Assembly: GCF_019175285.1 (NCBI RefSeq) | Contig: NC_056525.1 | Location: forward strand, 131,017,874-131,081,873 | Direction: 5' to 3' | DNA length: 64,000 nt | From: Sceloporus undulatus | Lineage: Eukaryota > Chordata > Lepidosauria > Squamata > Phrynosomatidae | In this document: piece by piece, positions 10,849-22,800 of the stretch | Position numbering within the stretch: position 1 is the stretch's first letter | Layout of the letters: each line of letters begins with the position of its first letter | Notes under the pieces: generated by a model | What the model saw: only the letters and a program-made list of their open reading frames with translations | Databases searched by the model: none | Told to the model about the DNA's origin: nothing | Translations under genes and position numbers: made by a program

Positions 10849-13800
10849 GTGGAGGAGGAGGAAGGGGCTGGGGAGCTCTTTCACAACCAACTGAGGCTGC
10901 GTCCACACTGGAGAAAATAACCGGTTTGGCACCGCTTTAACTCGTTGTTGGCTCAAGCTATGGAATTCGGGGAGTTTGTTGTGGGCCCGAGCGGAGCTTA
11001 AGGACGAAGGCCCCACAAAAACTCCAACTCCCAGAATTCCATAGCAAAGAGCTAAAGCGTGCCAAACTGGATTATTTCTCCAGTGTGAATCTAGGGACAA
11101 GACACCAGGTTCTCCCCTTGGCAAGCTACGCAGGGCAGACCTGGTTAGTTACTTGGATGGGAGTACCGGCAACAATAGCATCATACTCCGTTGCAGTTGC
11201 AGAGGAAAACCACCTCTGAGTACTCCTTGCTAAGGAAAGCCACTGTGAAATTCATGGGGTGGCCATGGTCAAGGGGGGGCTTGGAGGCACCACACCATAG
11301 CAGTCATTAACAACAGCCAGAGCCCAGCAGAGGTGCCACCTTGCCCTGGGTCATCCGGGACGAGCCCTGGGGGCCAATGAAGATTTCCATGCTGGTAGAA
11401 CACTACTTAAAATGTTAGGAAGCGTGTGTGTGGTGTGAAAGCCTGACACACTTTTAAACATCAGTGAATCATCCCTCACCTCCAGCGTCCCTGAACCATT
11501 TCCCATTAGCACATGGGCTGTCCCCAAAACGGACTCAGGGCTGTGAATGTGAGGGGACTGTTCCCTGACGTTTAAGAAATGTGTTCAGGCTTCCACACAT
11601 GTGCGCTTTACCTAAACATTGTGGTGGCCTTTCGACCAGCGTTTGACCAGCCGTTACCCCAACGTGAGCACTGCACTGTACATCTTCTATGCTGAAATGG
11701 ACCCTCTCGTCATGGACAACAATCTTCGGACCGATATTCATATCCAGGGTTGCAATTTCCGGGGGATTTCATTCTTTGGTGCCAGTTCCTGGCTGCAAAA
11801 TTTCCGGGAATTTCAAACTTCCCGCCCAAACAGTGGCCAATAGACGGGTGATCAGGAAGTCTGGATGGAAAATACAGTCGCCCCTTTTAGGCCTTACCAT
11901 AGTGCTTGCATGCAAGTCCACCCATTTTAGGCCTTCCCTAGTGCCTTGCATTGGATAGTCCCGCCCTTTTAGTCCTCCCATAGTGTCTTGCATTGGAGTC
12001 CCGCCCTTTCCGGCCTTCCTAGTGTCTTGCATTGAAGTCCCCCCTTTTAGGCCTTTCCCATAGTGCCTTGCATTGGAAGTCCACCCCCTTTTAGGCCTTC
12101 CCATGGTCTTGCATTGGAAGTCCCACCCCTTTAGGCCTTCCCTAGTGTCTTGCATGGAAGTCCCACCCTTTTAGGCCTTCCCATAGTGTCTTCATTGGAA
12201 GTCACCCCCTTTAGGCCTTCCCTAGTGCCTTGCAATGGAAGTCCGCCCCTTTAGGCCTTCCCATAGTGCCTTGCACTGGAGTCCCGCCCCATTGGGCCTT
12301 CCATAGTGCCTTGCACTGGAAGTCCCGGCCCCATTGGGGCCTTTCCATAGTGTCTTGCATTGGGTCCACCCCTTTTAGGCCTTCCATAGCGTCTTGCCTT
12401 GGAAGTCCCACCCTCCTTTTATGGCCTCCATAGTGCTTGCACTTGGAAGTCCCGCCCCTTTAGGCCTTCCCATAAGTGCCTTGCCATGGAAGTCCCGCCC
12501 CATTGGGCCTCCCATAGTGCCTTACTGGAGTCCCGCCCTTTTAGGCTCTCCATTAGTGTCTGGCATTTGAAGTCCCGCCCCTTTAGGCCTTCCCCATGTG
12601 TCTTGCACGGAGTCCCGCCCCTTTAGGCCTTTCCATAGTGTCTTGGCATTGGAGTCCACCCTTTTAGGCCTTCCATAGGTGCTTGCACTGGAAGTCCCGC
12701 CCCCTTTAGCCTTCCCATCGGCCCTGCCATGGAAGTCCCGGCCCCATTTGGGCCTTCCTAGTGCCATGCTATTCCCGCCCCTTTTAGGCCTTCCCATAGT
12801 GTCTTGCATTGCAAGTCCCGCCCCTTTTAGGCCTTCCCATAGTGCCTTGCATTGGAAGTCCCACCCCTTTTAGGCCTTCCCATAGTGTCTTGCATTGGAA
12901 GTCCCACCCCTTTTAGGCCTTCCCATAGTGCCTTGCACTGGAAGTCCCGCCCCCTTAGGGCCTTCCCATAAGTGGCCCTTTGCAACTGGAAGTTCCCGGC
13001 CCCATTGGTCCTTCCCATTAGTGGCCTTGCACTGGGAAGATTTCCCGCCCCTTTAGGGGCCTTCCCATAGTTGGCCTTGGGAAGTCCCGCCCCCTTTAGG
13101 CCTTCCCATAGTGCCTTGCACTGGAAGTCCTGCCCCCTTTAGGCCTTTCCATAGTGGCTTGCGCCCCCAAACCAGAAGTCCCGCCCCTCTTCTGGGTAAT
13201 TTGGTGCCATTCTGGGGAACCAATCCAGGAATTTTCCTCAAGGGTGATTGGCAACACTGCTTATATCAGTATCGGAGAGGGTAGTAGGTCAATGGGACCT
13301 TGGTCAGTGATGGCAAACCTTTTAGAGACCGAGTGCCCAACTCAGTGGCGTTCCCACACAGGATCTCACCTGGTTTCAGGTGTAGGACATTTCAGGGGCG
13401 GCCTTCCCCAGAGACAGAAACTACTGGGGGAGGACTTCCCCAGAGACAGTTAAAGGCACAGGAGGGCGGGGGAAGAAGACGATCGGGTGCCCATTCCTTC
13501 AACTGTCTCCTCATACCCTAAGAGTGTCATAGAAGGCACATGTGCCATAGGCTCACTGCCCCAGACCTAGGTTGTCCTGTTGCTGCATATGACTTGGCTT
13601 GCTAGGTCTGTGTGCAATGTCCCAACATGAAGTGGTGTTTCCTTTCACTGTTGTGGCCCAGATAAATGTTGCCAGTTACAAAAAAAATTGTGAGAATTTT
13701 AGATAGATGGTGGAATATAAATATTTTATTAAATAAATAAATAATCACAGAACCATTTCAATAACATGAAAGTTTTATTTGTTACTATCTAAGATAACAT

Positions 13801-16800
13801 TGTTCTTACTTTCCCTTTGTCAGTTTTACTTCGACCATCAATGTTAGGAGTTAAGAGTGTGGAAATTCACTTCCACATTAGAAGGCTAGCTTCTGAGAAG
13901 AAACAGAGCGTTTTTTCAGTTCTGGAGTAGACAAAAGCTATAGCTCAGCCCATGAACTCTAGCAGAAGGTCTTGGAAAAACTCAAGCTGGTATCTTCCAG
14001 ACAAGTTTGCTTGTGGGATTTGCTAAAGTGCTAGCAAGAGAATTGCTTCTGAAGGTTGATGGTTCTATACTGTACGACTCCTGCCAATAAAATGGATATT
14101 TTCTGCTTGTAGTGACCCTCTATGGTGTGTTTACCAACTGTTCTTCTGCCAGAGGCCCATCATACTGCCTTTTATTAGAGCTGCTTGATGTCAGTGTGTC
14201 AGAGTTGCTTGTGCATTCCAGTCAGCATGGCTGCTCCATGTGGATCACCCAGCACTGTGCCCGAGACATCCTGGAAGCCCTGGCATTCCTCCACCACAAA
14301 GGCTATGTGCATGCAGACTTGAAGCCACGCAACATCCTCTGGAGTGCAGAGGAGGAGTGCTTCAAGCTCATCGACTTTGGACTCAGCTTCAAGGAAGGGA
14401 ATCAGGTTGGTCACACCACAATAAAATCTACAGGGATCCCTTGGTATCCGCTGGGGTTTGATTGCAGAAGCCCCCATGGATACCAAAATCTGTGGATGCG
14501 CAAGTCACATAAAATATAATGGCATAGTAAAATGGCATCCCTTATATAAAATGGCAAAATCAAGATTTGCTTTTTGGAATATATCTAATTAAAAAAAAAT
14601 TTAAGCCATGGATGCTTGAATCTGTGGATATCGCGGCCTGACTGTATTAAGCATATTTTCTGAGTTTTCCTTCCTTAGTGGCAAGAAACTCATCAGAGAA
14701 ACAAGAATGATGCAGAAAATAAGTCGGAATCTTTAGGCTGACCTGACATTTAAATGTACCTGCACCCTTATACTTTTGCATTTGCTACCTTTTTCCTTTT
14801 GAACAAGCTTGCAGAACTTGGTGGGCCAAAAAGAGCGCATACAGCACAGGGGAGAAAAAACTTTCAGCTCTGTAACAAATTCTTGTTCTTATCTGTGAAA
14901 CTACCTGTCTTCATCAGTTGGAATCAGGAAGTCTTTGTTTCCTCATTTCAGATTTGTGCATGCATGTGTGCTTTCATTGAAACAGATAATGAGTCATTTA
15001 CGTGAATAAAGAAACAAATAACCTCAACCAATTTTCATCACTGTTGACCACAATAATGGCCCTGTTTTGCAGTATTTATGATGTGCCCAAATACTTTGAA
15101 ATCACCCTTGATTATCCTCATTTTATTTCTACTAGTATAGTGAACTGAGTTTGATAGCTGATCGGAAAATCTCTTAACTTCATGTCTGGATCTGATAACC
15201 CGGTCTGTTAGTTTAAAACTGTGCACCAAATTAGTCCAAGTGCAGATGTTAAAACTGAAGAATTTTATGTTCATTTGATTAGAAGTCATAAGTGTGAAAG
15301 TCTGATGAGTTAAGGGTAAATAGCTGCAGGATGTAGTTGTATCCAGTGTGGTAGTATTCTGACATCTCTGCTCATAACCCATCACCCACTGTACTTTTAT
15401 CTTCAGTGGTATCCTGGACCAGAGACCACTGGTGATGATAGGTCATATGTCTTTCTCCTGAGAAAATGCTCTTATTGCTCAGTCTAAATGTCCTGAAATC
15501 TTTAGGGCTGAGTGTTGTCTTCTGTTTTCTCTTTGCAGAGATGTTGACATGTTCAATCAGATATCTTGAAGTGAGGAGTTAACTTGATTCCTATTAATTA
15601 ACGTTGAAATATTCTAGCAGCAAGTAGACCATAAACTTCCCATCATCTTGCAATAATGTATAATGGTGAAAGTACAAAACATGAAGCTGCTGGGATTTTA
15701 TTTGAGAGAGTGTACACTATTTCTAAAATAGGTTCTTTAATAAACTGTTGAGAGTAGCTAGAGACATGCACATGTTGGAAGCAGTTTAAGTAAACTAAAG
15801 TAGTGGAAAGAGACAACAATGTAAGGCTGAAAGAACAAAATGATATTTGATTATAATTTGCAGTGTAAAAATGTTCTTGCTTCCCCATAGGATGTCAAAT
15901 ACATTCAGACAGATGGGTATCGGGCTCCTGAAGCTGAGCTGCAGAACTACCTATCCAAGACAGGAGTGCAAGGGGGAACTGAATGTACATCTGCTGTAGA
16001 TCTTTGGAGTCTTGGAATAGTATTACTGGAAATGTTCTCAGGAATGAAACTGAAACATATTGTCCAATCTCGGGAATGGAGGGTGAGTCTCTTTCCAATA
16101 ATTTTGCAGAGAGATTTGTCACCATTTGAAGGTTTAATCCCCAAATTCTTTGAATTTTGACTACAGCTGCTCTTCAGCTTTTTAGAGAAGGCAATGCCTT
16201 ATGTGATTCCAGTTTTAATTGTCATATAGGTGAAACACTAAGCCAGATGGACAACTTTGTTAGGCCTGGGAGCCAAACATTTGCCTCTCAATACCCATCG
16301 TGAGATGCACCAGGCCCAGAAATACTGAAAAGAGATACATTAAAAACAGCTATGAGTGGCCAGAAGTCTACTTCTGTTTTGTTTTTTGTTGTTGTTGGTG
16401 GTGGTGGTGGTGTTTTTTATGGAGACAGGAGCTGGATGGGTTGAAGAACCCTGCCATACTAAATTGCCATCAGGAACAGACTTGTGTATGTGTATGTACA
16501 ATGGGGGCTGTGTTCACAAAACCAGCCTGGATTGGGGGGGGGGGCAGCATGTGGCTTTTGAGCCACGCTTTGCCTACCTCTGTAGTAAACTTGTAAACTA
16601 GAATTTGCCTTTAAGTTGTTTTTGACTTCTGGCAACCCTAAGGTGAACCTAGCATAGGGTTTTCTTGGCAGATTCATGAGAGGGGTTTTGCCATTACTGT
16701 CCTCTGAGGCTGAGAAAGTGTGACTTGCCCAAAGTCACCTAGTGGGTTTCCATGGCCAAGCTAGGATCTGAATCCTGGTCTCCAGAGTTCTAGTCCAGCA

Positions 16801-19800
16801 CTCAAACCACTACACTGCATATACTATGGGAACTGGACTACAGTGAGATTAAATCACTATAGCTGAAATTGACACTTGTCCTCAGAATCAAAGAACTTGT
16901 TTTATACCCAGGCCAGACTACTGCCATTGTGGAGGAGGCACATTACCTACTTACAGGATCCTGAAGGGAAACACCACTGTCATACACACACACACACCAC
17001 TCCCCCCATAAAATTGAAAGGGGTGAAGTCTCTGTGTGTGTATTCTTCAAGCAGATAATAGTGTTTCCCAAGCCTCTATGAGGAAAGAATTCTATTGGCC
17101 ATTTTACCACATTTGGATGCATTATTTCAACCTGTACAAACTTTTCTTCAAACTAGAAAGTGCTCACATCCAGGGGCAAATAACCTAGTTTGCTATCCCC
17201 CACCCGCCAGATGAGTATACTACTGGTAGGCCACAAAAAGTCCATTTAGAGCTCTATTTGGCCTAGTTTGTGTACCCCTGCCCTACACTGAGTGGCAGAA
17301 GTTTTCCAGCATTTCTGGAAAGGAGTCTTTCACAGTCATAACAGGGAAACTGCTGTTGACTGAACTTTGGATCTGACACTTGCAAAGCAAGTACACTTTT
17401 AAACAACTACAACCCTCCAACTTAATGTACATTAAAGTTGTTTTGCTTTAAAGCCATAGGTTGCATAAAGCCCTTGGCCCTTTTGGGGAATGCCTTTGAA
17501 GTCTTTTGACCTGGGAAAAAACAGTTGCTTACTGTCATCAGCAGCCATGCGCTTTCCTTCACAGGAGATTAATGGTACAGTAACAGTAGGAAATACCAGG
17601 GGGATCTTTGGAGCTATTCCTTCTCGTAAGGTACAGTCCTCCCCTCATCAGGGCAATATCTCCCCATCCACAATATCCACATGGTTGTCTACCACTACCA
17701 GAGAGCAGGCAGGACAATCTGCACTACATTTAGTGCCTGCAGAACCAATGGTGCCTGATGTTCTAAGCAAGCTAAGGTAATAATTTCCATGGGGGGGAGG
17801 AGGGGAGGGGACCTACCCCATAGGCTGGGTAGCTGATCTTCCACAAATACAGAAAATGAAACAAAGAATCAAACCTACTTGCTCTTTCCACTTGGAAAAG
17901 CCTGCAGTGTGTGCATACGTATATGGCATGGTGCTATTTGAACAGGAAGCTCCTACACTGGAGGAGAGCAATACAGATGACTGAAGAGAGGAGAGGAGAG
18001 GCTCAGTAGATTTTAAATGGGATGTTTTTAAGAACAGATGAAAAATACTAAGCATGTTTCAGTATCATTGCTAATGTAAATATATATTATATTGTAATTA
18101 TTATCCTGACTTAGAGATGGGGACCTGGCAGTAATATCTAACTGTACCACAACCTCCTCAATCTCTGTTTGGTCTAGCTGTTGGGAGTAAAAATGTGTGT
18201 TTCCTTGTCAATGTTGTTTTCTTTCCTTTTTATTTCTTCATCTCCTTTCTAGGCAAACAATTCTGCCATTATTGATCACATTTTTGCGAGCAAAAGTGTG
18301 GTAAACTCTGCCATCCCAGCTTATCACCTCAGAGACCTCCTCAAAAGGTATGATGCTCCAGGTAATATGAAAGGAGAATAGCTTATGCAGTGTTTTCTTC
18401 TGCTCTTGCAGCTCCAGGCCAGCTTTGTAAATACAGTGCACCTATGAAGTAAGCTACTTTCCAAGGTTGTTAAATTGTCATCCTTGAAAGTGTGAAGAAG
18501 TCGTGTGGTCCACTAGAGGGCAATAGTGTAAATAGAATGTATGCCATTGCATTCTCACATCATCTTCAAAAACTATTATCAAACCAATAATCTTTGGTAA
18601 CAAAAAAAAGTTTACATTACCAATATCAACTAAATTGCCTTTTGTGTTCACTAACAATTAACATGGTTAATCTTCCAGGCTGTGTGAGTATTCTTGCCTC
18701 ACTAGTGAGCAGGAGAAACAAGGGCATTCCTTCTCTGTTCTCAGACTTGCTTCTCTGATCATTTTACAAATTGATTTTGAAGCTGGCAGTTGAGCTCATT
18801 TTATTTACATGTTGTAAATGTGATTTAACTGTTTTTACTCTTTTAACACTGTTTTTAATAATACTGATATTTACTTCTCTTTCAACTTTTGTAATCAATG
18901 TTTTAACTGTTTTTTGTTTTTTTACCTATTGTAAGACACCTTGGATCCCATTTGGGGAGAGAGGTGGGATATAAGTGCAATAAATGAATAAATAAGTAAT
19001 AAATAAAGAAAAACATCTATTTCCTTTTTAGGCCCAATTTCTTAAAACAGATAGAATGGCCATATTAGAATATTATAGCGATATAACCATGTTTCATCAA
19101 CAGTCATAAGTTGTTCCAAAAAAGTATCACTAGATCGCTCAAATGCTGCAAAATCAGCTTGGAAGTATCCACTTGATTTCATTTTTGGTCAGCATTCAAA
19201 CATTTTGGCACCCACATGGTCGACAGCTTCTGCATAGTCAACTGCTCATTAATTATAAACCCATTGCATCCCCAGGATAGCTCAGCGTCTCAGCAATTGT
19301 TTTAGCTGAGATTTGCAAATCTGTCAAAATCATGAACATGCTCAAGAATTTCAGGGGTTGACACTGTTGAAGGTCTCTCAGAGCTTGCTGCATCTTTGGT
19401 CTCCAATATCCTTAGGTGAGCGATCATGTTCTCCTGGAGTTTGTTATATAGTTGGCCCTCCTTGTCCACGGATTTTTTTATTTTCAATTATCAAACCTTG
19501 ATTTTCCCATTTTATATAAGGGACACAATTTTGCTATGCCATTGTATTTAATGGGAATTGAGCATACACAGATTTTGTTATTCATGGGGGTTCCTGGAAC
19601 CAAATCCCAGAGGATAACAAGGGTCCGCTGTATTCCTGGACTGCAATGCCCACTCCTCCAAAGTGATGTGAAATATAGGAGTGGTAGTCAAAAGATTAAG
19701 AACTTTTCTGAACCCTGAGTGCCTTCAGAACGATAGACTTTCCCCCTTCCCTACTGTCATTCCCTTCTACTTTTGTGTCTTGTCTTTTTTAGATTGTAAG

Positions 19801-22800
19801 CCTGAGGGCAGGGAAATGTCTAATTAACAAATTGTAAGCCGTTCTGATAGCCTTGGCTGAAGAGTGGGGTATAATAATAATAATTATTATTATTATTATT
19901 ATTGGCATACCTCAGTTAACAAAGCCCCTGAGAAAGAAGATGCTTTATGCAGTCCTTTTACATCACGGTCCCCCCTCTCCACCTCATCCTCTCTATGTCT
20001 GGAGGTTTGGGTTTTGTTTTTGTTTTTTGGTTGGTTGGTTGGTTGGGTTTTTTGCTTTTTGGTTTGTTTGTTTTTAGGAACATCAGCATTGAGAGGATGG
20101 CGAAGGAGGACTGGGAAAACATACGTTCAGTGTCAGATTGCAGCAGTATGCCTCCATTTTAAAAATTATAACAAAGTTTGAGCTGGGAAAGAATCAAATT
20201 CTGCTCCATCCAATCCTACTGTTGCTGTACGTTTCTGCATACAGCAAGCCTGAATACCCTAAAGGCATCAGATCGTGATTGATCTTGAAAACTAAGCAGG
20301 ATCAGCCCTGCTTAGTACAGTCCGTCCTCGCCTTACGCAGGGGATCCATTCTGGATCCCGCCGCGTAAGGCGAATTCCGCCTATGCTCGAGCCCCATTGG
20401 AAACAATGGGGCTCGTGCACAGGAGCGCGTGGGGCGCAACGGGCGCATGCGCCCATTCAGTTGAATGGGACACGCCACCCTTCCGCCCCGCGTGCGCCCC
20501 GCGGCTTGAGCATGTATGCTCAAGGCCGCGTATGGCGTGCCCGCGTATGGTGCGGGCGAGCTGTACTTGAAAGCGAGATTTCCAATGAATTCCAGGGCTA
20601 CATTTCAGAAGAAGGAACTGGCAAAACCACTTCTGAAGATTCCTTGCTTAAGAAAATCTTATGAAATTCATGTGGTCATCATAATTTGATAGGTGATACA
20701 CACACGCACACAAAGTTAATGAAGTTACTCTTAATTAGTGAGGGCAGTCTAGTGGTTGCATCTTAAAATTTAGTGTGCGGCTTTGAGGCTGTTTTACCTC
20801 TGATACATTACTGTAACTGTGTATGAAAAAAATCAATGAGCAACAAATAGTCAGTTTTTTATCTCACTCTTTCCTTCCTTTATTCTGTGGTTTCTGGAAA
20901 ATGTCTTGCCTTGCAAGGTACAGAGCTGTGATTGTATTCATTTTTTATTTTACTGTTCGTTCTCTGGACTTTGTTACACTGAATTTTACTGTAAATTAAA
21001 GGCTGCTATTCTTTTCCAGCATGCTTCATAATGACCAAGAGAAAAGAGCTTCTGCTGCAAAGGCCTTATGCAGTCCCTTCTTCAGCATCCCTTTTGGTAG
21101 GTTATAAATATACTTCCAGAGTCCAACCCTACTTTCAATTAACTTACAGCCAGTGTGACCAGGCTAAGAAACAACAATTCAGAAACAATTCAGATTTTTT
21201 TTTCATACTTAGGGACAGAGTACTGAACATAACTGGCAAGATCTCTTTAGGTGTGAGATGTAGTATTTTTAAAAATTAGAACATTTAATACTCAGAGACC
21301 AACTTACTGTTTATCTGTGATATAGTAATGACTTTGTCCTATAACTCTGCTATTTGAATAGCTCCCCATATTGAAGATCTGGTGATGCTTCCAACTCCTG
21401 TGCTAAGATTACTAAATATTTTGAGTGATGCTTCTCTTCAGAGTGAAGAAGAATTTGAAGGTCAGTGCACTACTGGTTTTCACATAACTCATTGTAAGAA
21501 TACACTGGGAAATGTACTTGTGGTATTTATGTGATAAGGAAAAGACCATATTTGCCATTCCAGAGAATAGAAGGACTGGGAAGAAAAACCTGCTTCAAGA
21601 TAGCTTTGAGAGACATGTTAGTGCAAATGCACACATTTACACTGGGCAAACTGCACAAATGATGTCAATGCAAGAATATTTAAGAATCACATATGACATG
21701 ATCATATGATTGAGTTAGGTACTGTACAATATTTTTGTACCTAATACTTTTTTTTGATAAATCAATATTTTTGATAAATCAATATGTAGAAGAGCACTCT
21801 TCTTAGGGAAGGGATGGGGGTTTTATTGACAAGAGAGTGGCTCCATTAAAATAAGAAAGGAGGGGCAAGTGATTGCAAGGAAGGATTGATGGGAGAGAAG
21901 TATGTTTTAATTCATATGTAGATTCTCACTGTCAAAAACCACCAACTGAGCACAATTCATATCCTGGAGTGAGAATTAGTAGGCAAGGGAAAGATTAACC
22001 ACACTTCTGAATTATTTTACCGTGTGAACGTCTGTGTTTTAAGAACTGGCAGAAGTAATCTCAGCACCCCTGGCTATAATCTTTTAGAATTTCTGAAGAA
22101 CAAGAGAAGTCCCAGCAAACTGGAGGAAGGCAAACATTTGCCCTCCTCCAATTTGCTGGGACTTTTCCCCATCTTCCAAAAGGGAAAAGAAGACCCAAAC
22201 AATTAATGCCCAGTTAGCCTGATATCAATACCAGCAAAGATATCATTAAACAGATGGTCTGTCAGCATTTAGAAAGTAATGTCGTAATTGCAAAAATTCA
22301 ACATGGGTTTATCAGAAACAAGTCATGCCAGACTTACCTCTTCTTTTAATAAAATTACAGTGGACCCTTGTTAACACATTCTGTGGATGCTCAAGTCCCA
22401 TTAAATATAATGACATAGCAAAATGGTATCCCTTATAAAAAATTGAAAATCAACGCTTGATATTTGAAATTTATACTTTTTCTGAACATTTTCAAACTAG
22501 ATGCTTGAATCCATGAATAAAAAAATCCATTTATAAGAAGGGCCGACTGTACCAACTTGGTAGATGAAGAGAATGCAGTAGCTGTAGCATATCTTAATTT
22601 CAGTAAGACCTTCGATAAAGTCACCCATGATATTTTTGCAAGCAACCTAGTAAAAGGAGGGCTAAATGATAGTACTGTTAGGTGGTTTTATAATTGGTTG
22701 ACCAGCTGAATCCAAAGGGTGCTCACCAGTGGCACCTCTTCATCCTGGAGAGAAGTGACAAGTGGGGTTCTGCAGGGTTCAGTGCTGTTCGACATCTTTA

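Larger units (their letters stand above)
10849..14112 (+). other. UHMK1: UHMK1 intron 1
   Basis: A 3.3-kb GT-AG intron. It holds a palindromic MITE, a 5S-derived SINE, a minisatellite of about 43-bp units and a hAT-type element, each entered separately. From 13565 to 14112 I see only an AAATA-rich patch (13720-13745) and no other feature. Confidence 0.85.
18348..21019 (+). other. UHMK1: UHMK1 intron 4
   Basis: It holds an L2 3' end, a mariner relic, Tigger-like elements and a split 5S SINE, all entered separately. The unlisted parts (18350-18835 and 20700-21019) show nothing recognisable beyond a CA-rich spot near 20698. Confidence 0.7.

Noticed and set aside
9824-10906. 360-codon minus-strand frame across the UHMK1 promoter and exon 1
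   Set aside because: It is a shadow of the CpG island, where stop codons are rare. The translation is low-complexity Pro/Arg/Ala-rich without family likeness, and the opposite strand holds the real exon.
11105-11290. A functional 5S rRNA gene
   Set aside because: Only part of a 5S-like sequence is present and it continues into the SINE body.
11769-13241. Series of frames on both strands with repeating [11 protein letters not shown]-like peptides
   Set aside because: They are unit-periodic translations of the intron 1 minisatellite.
17490-17780. 96-codon frame in intron 3 ending near a GTAATA donor-like site
   Set aside because: No family likeness, and UHMK1 phases are already satisfied without it. 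Kept only as a chance frame.
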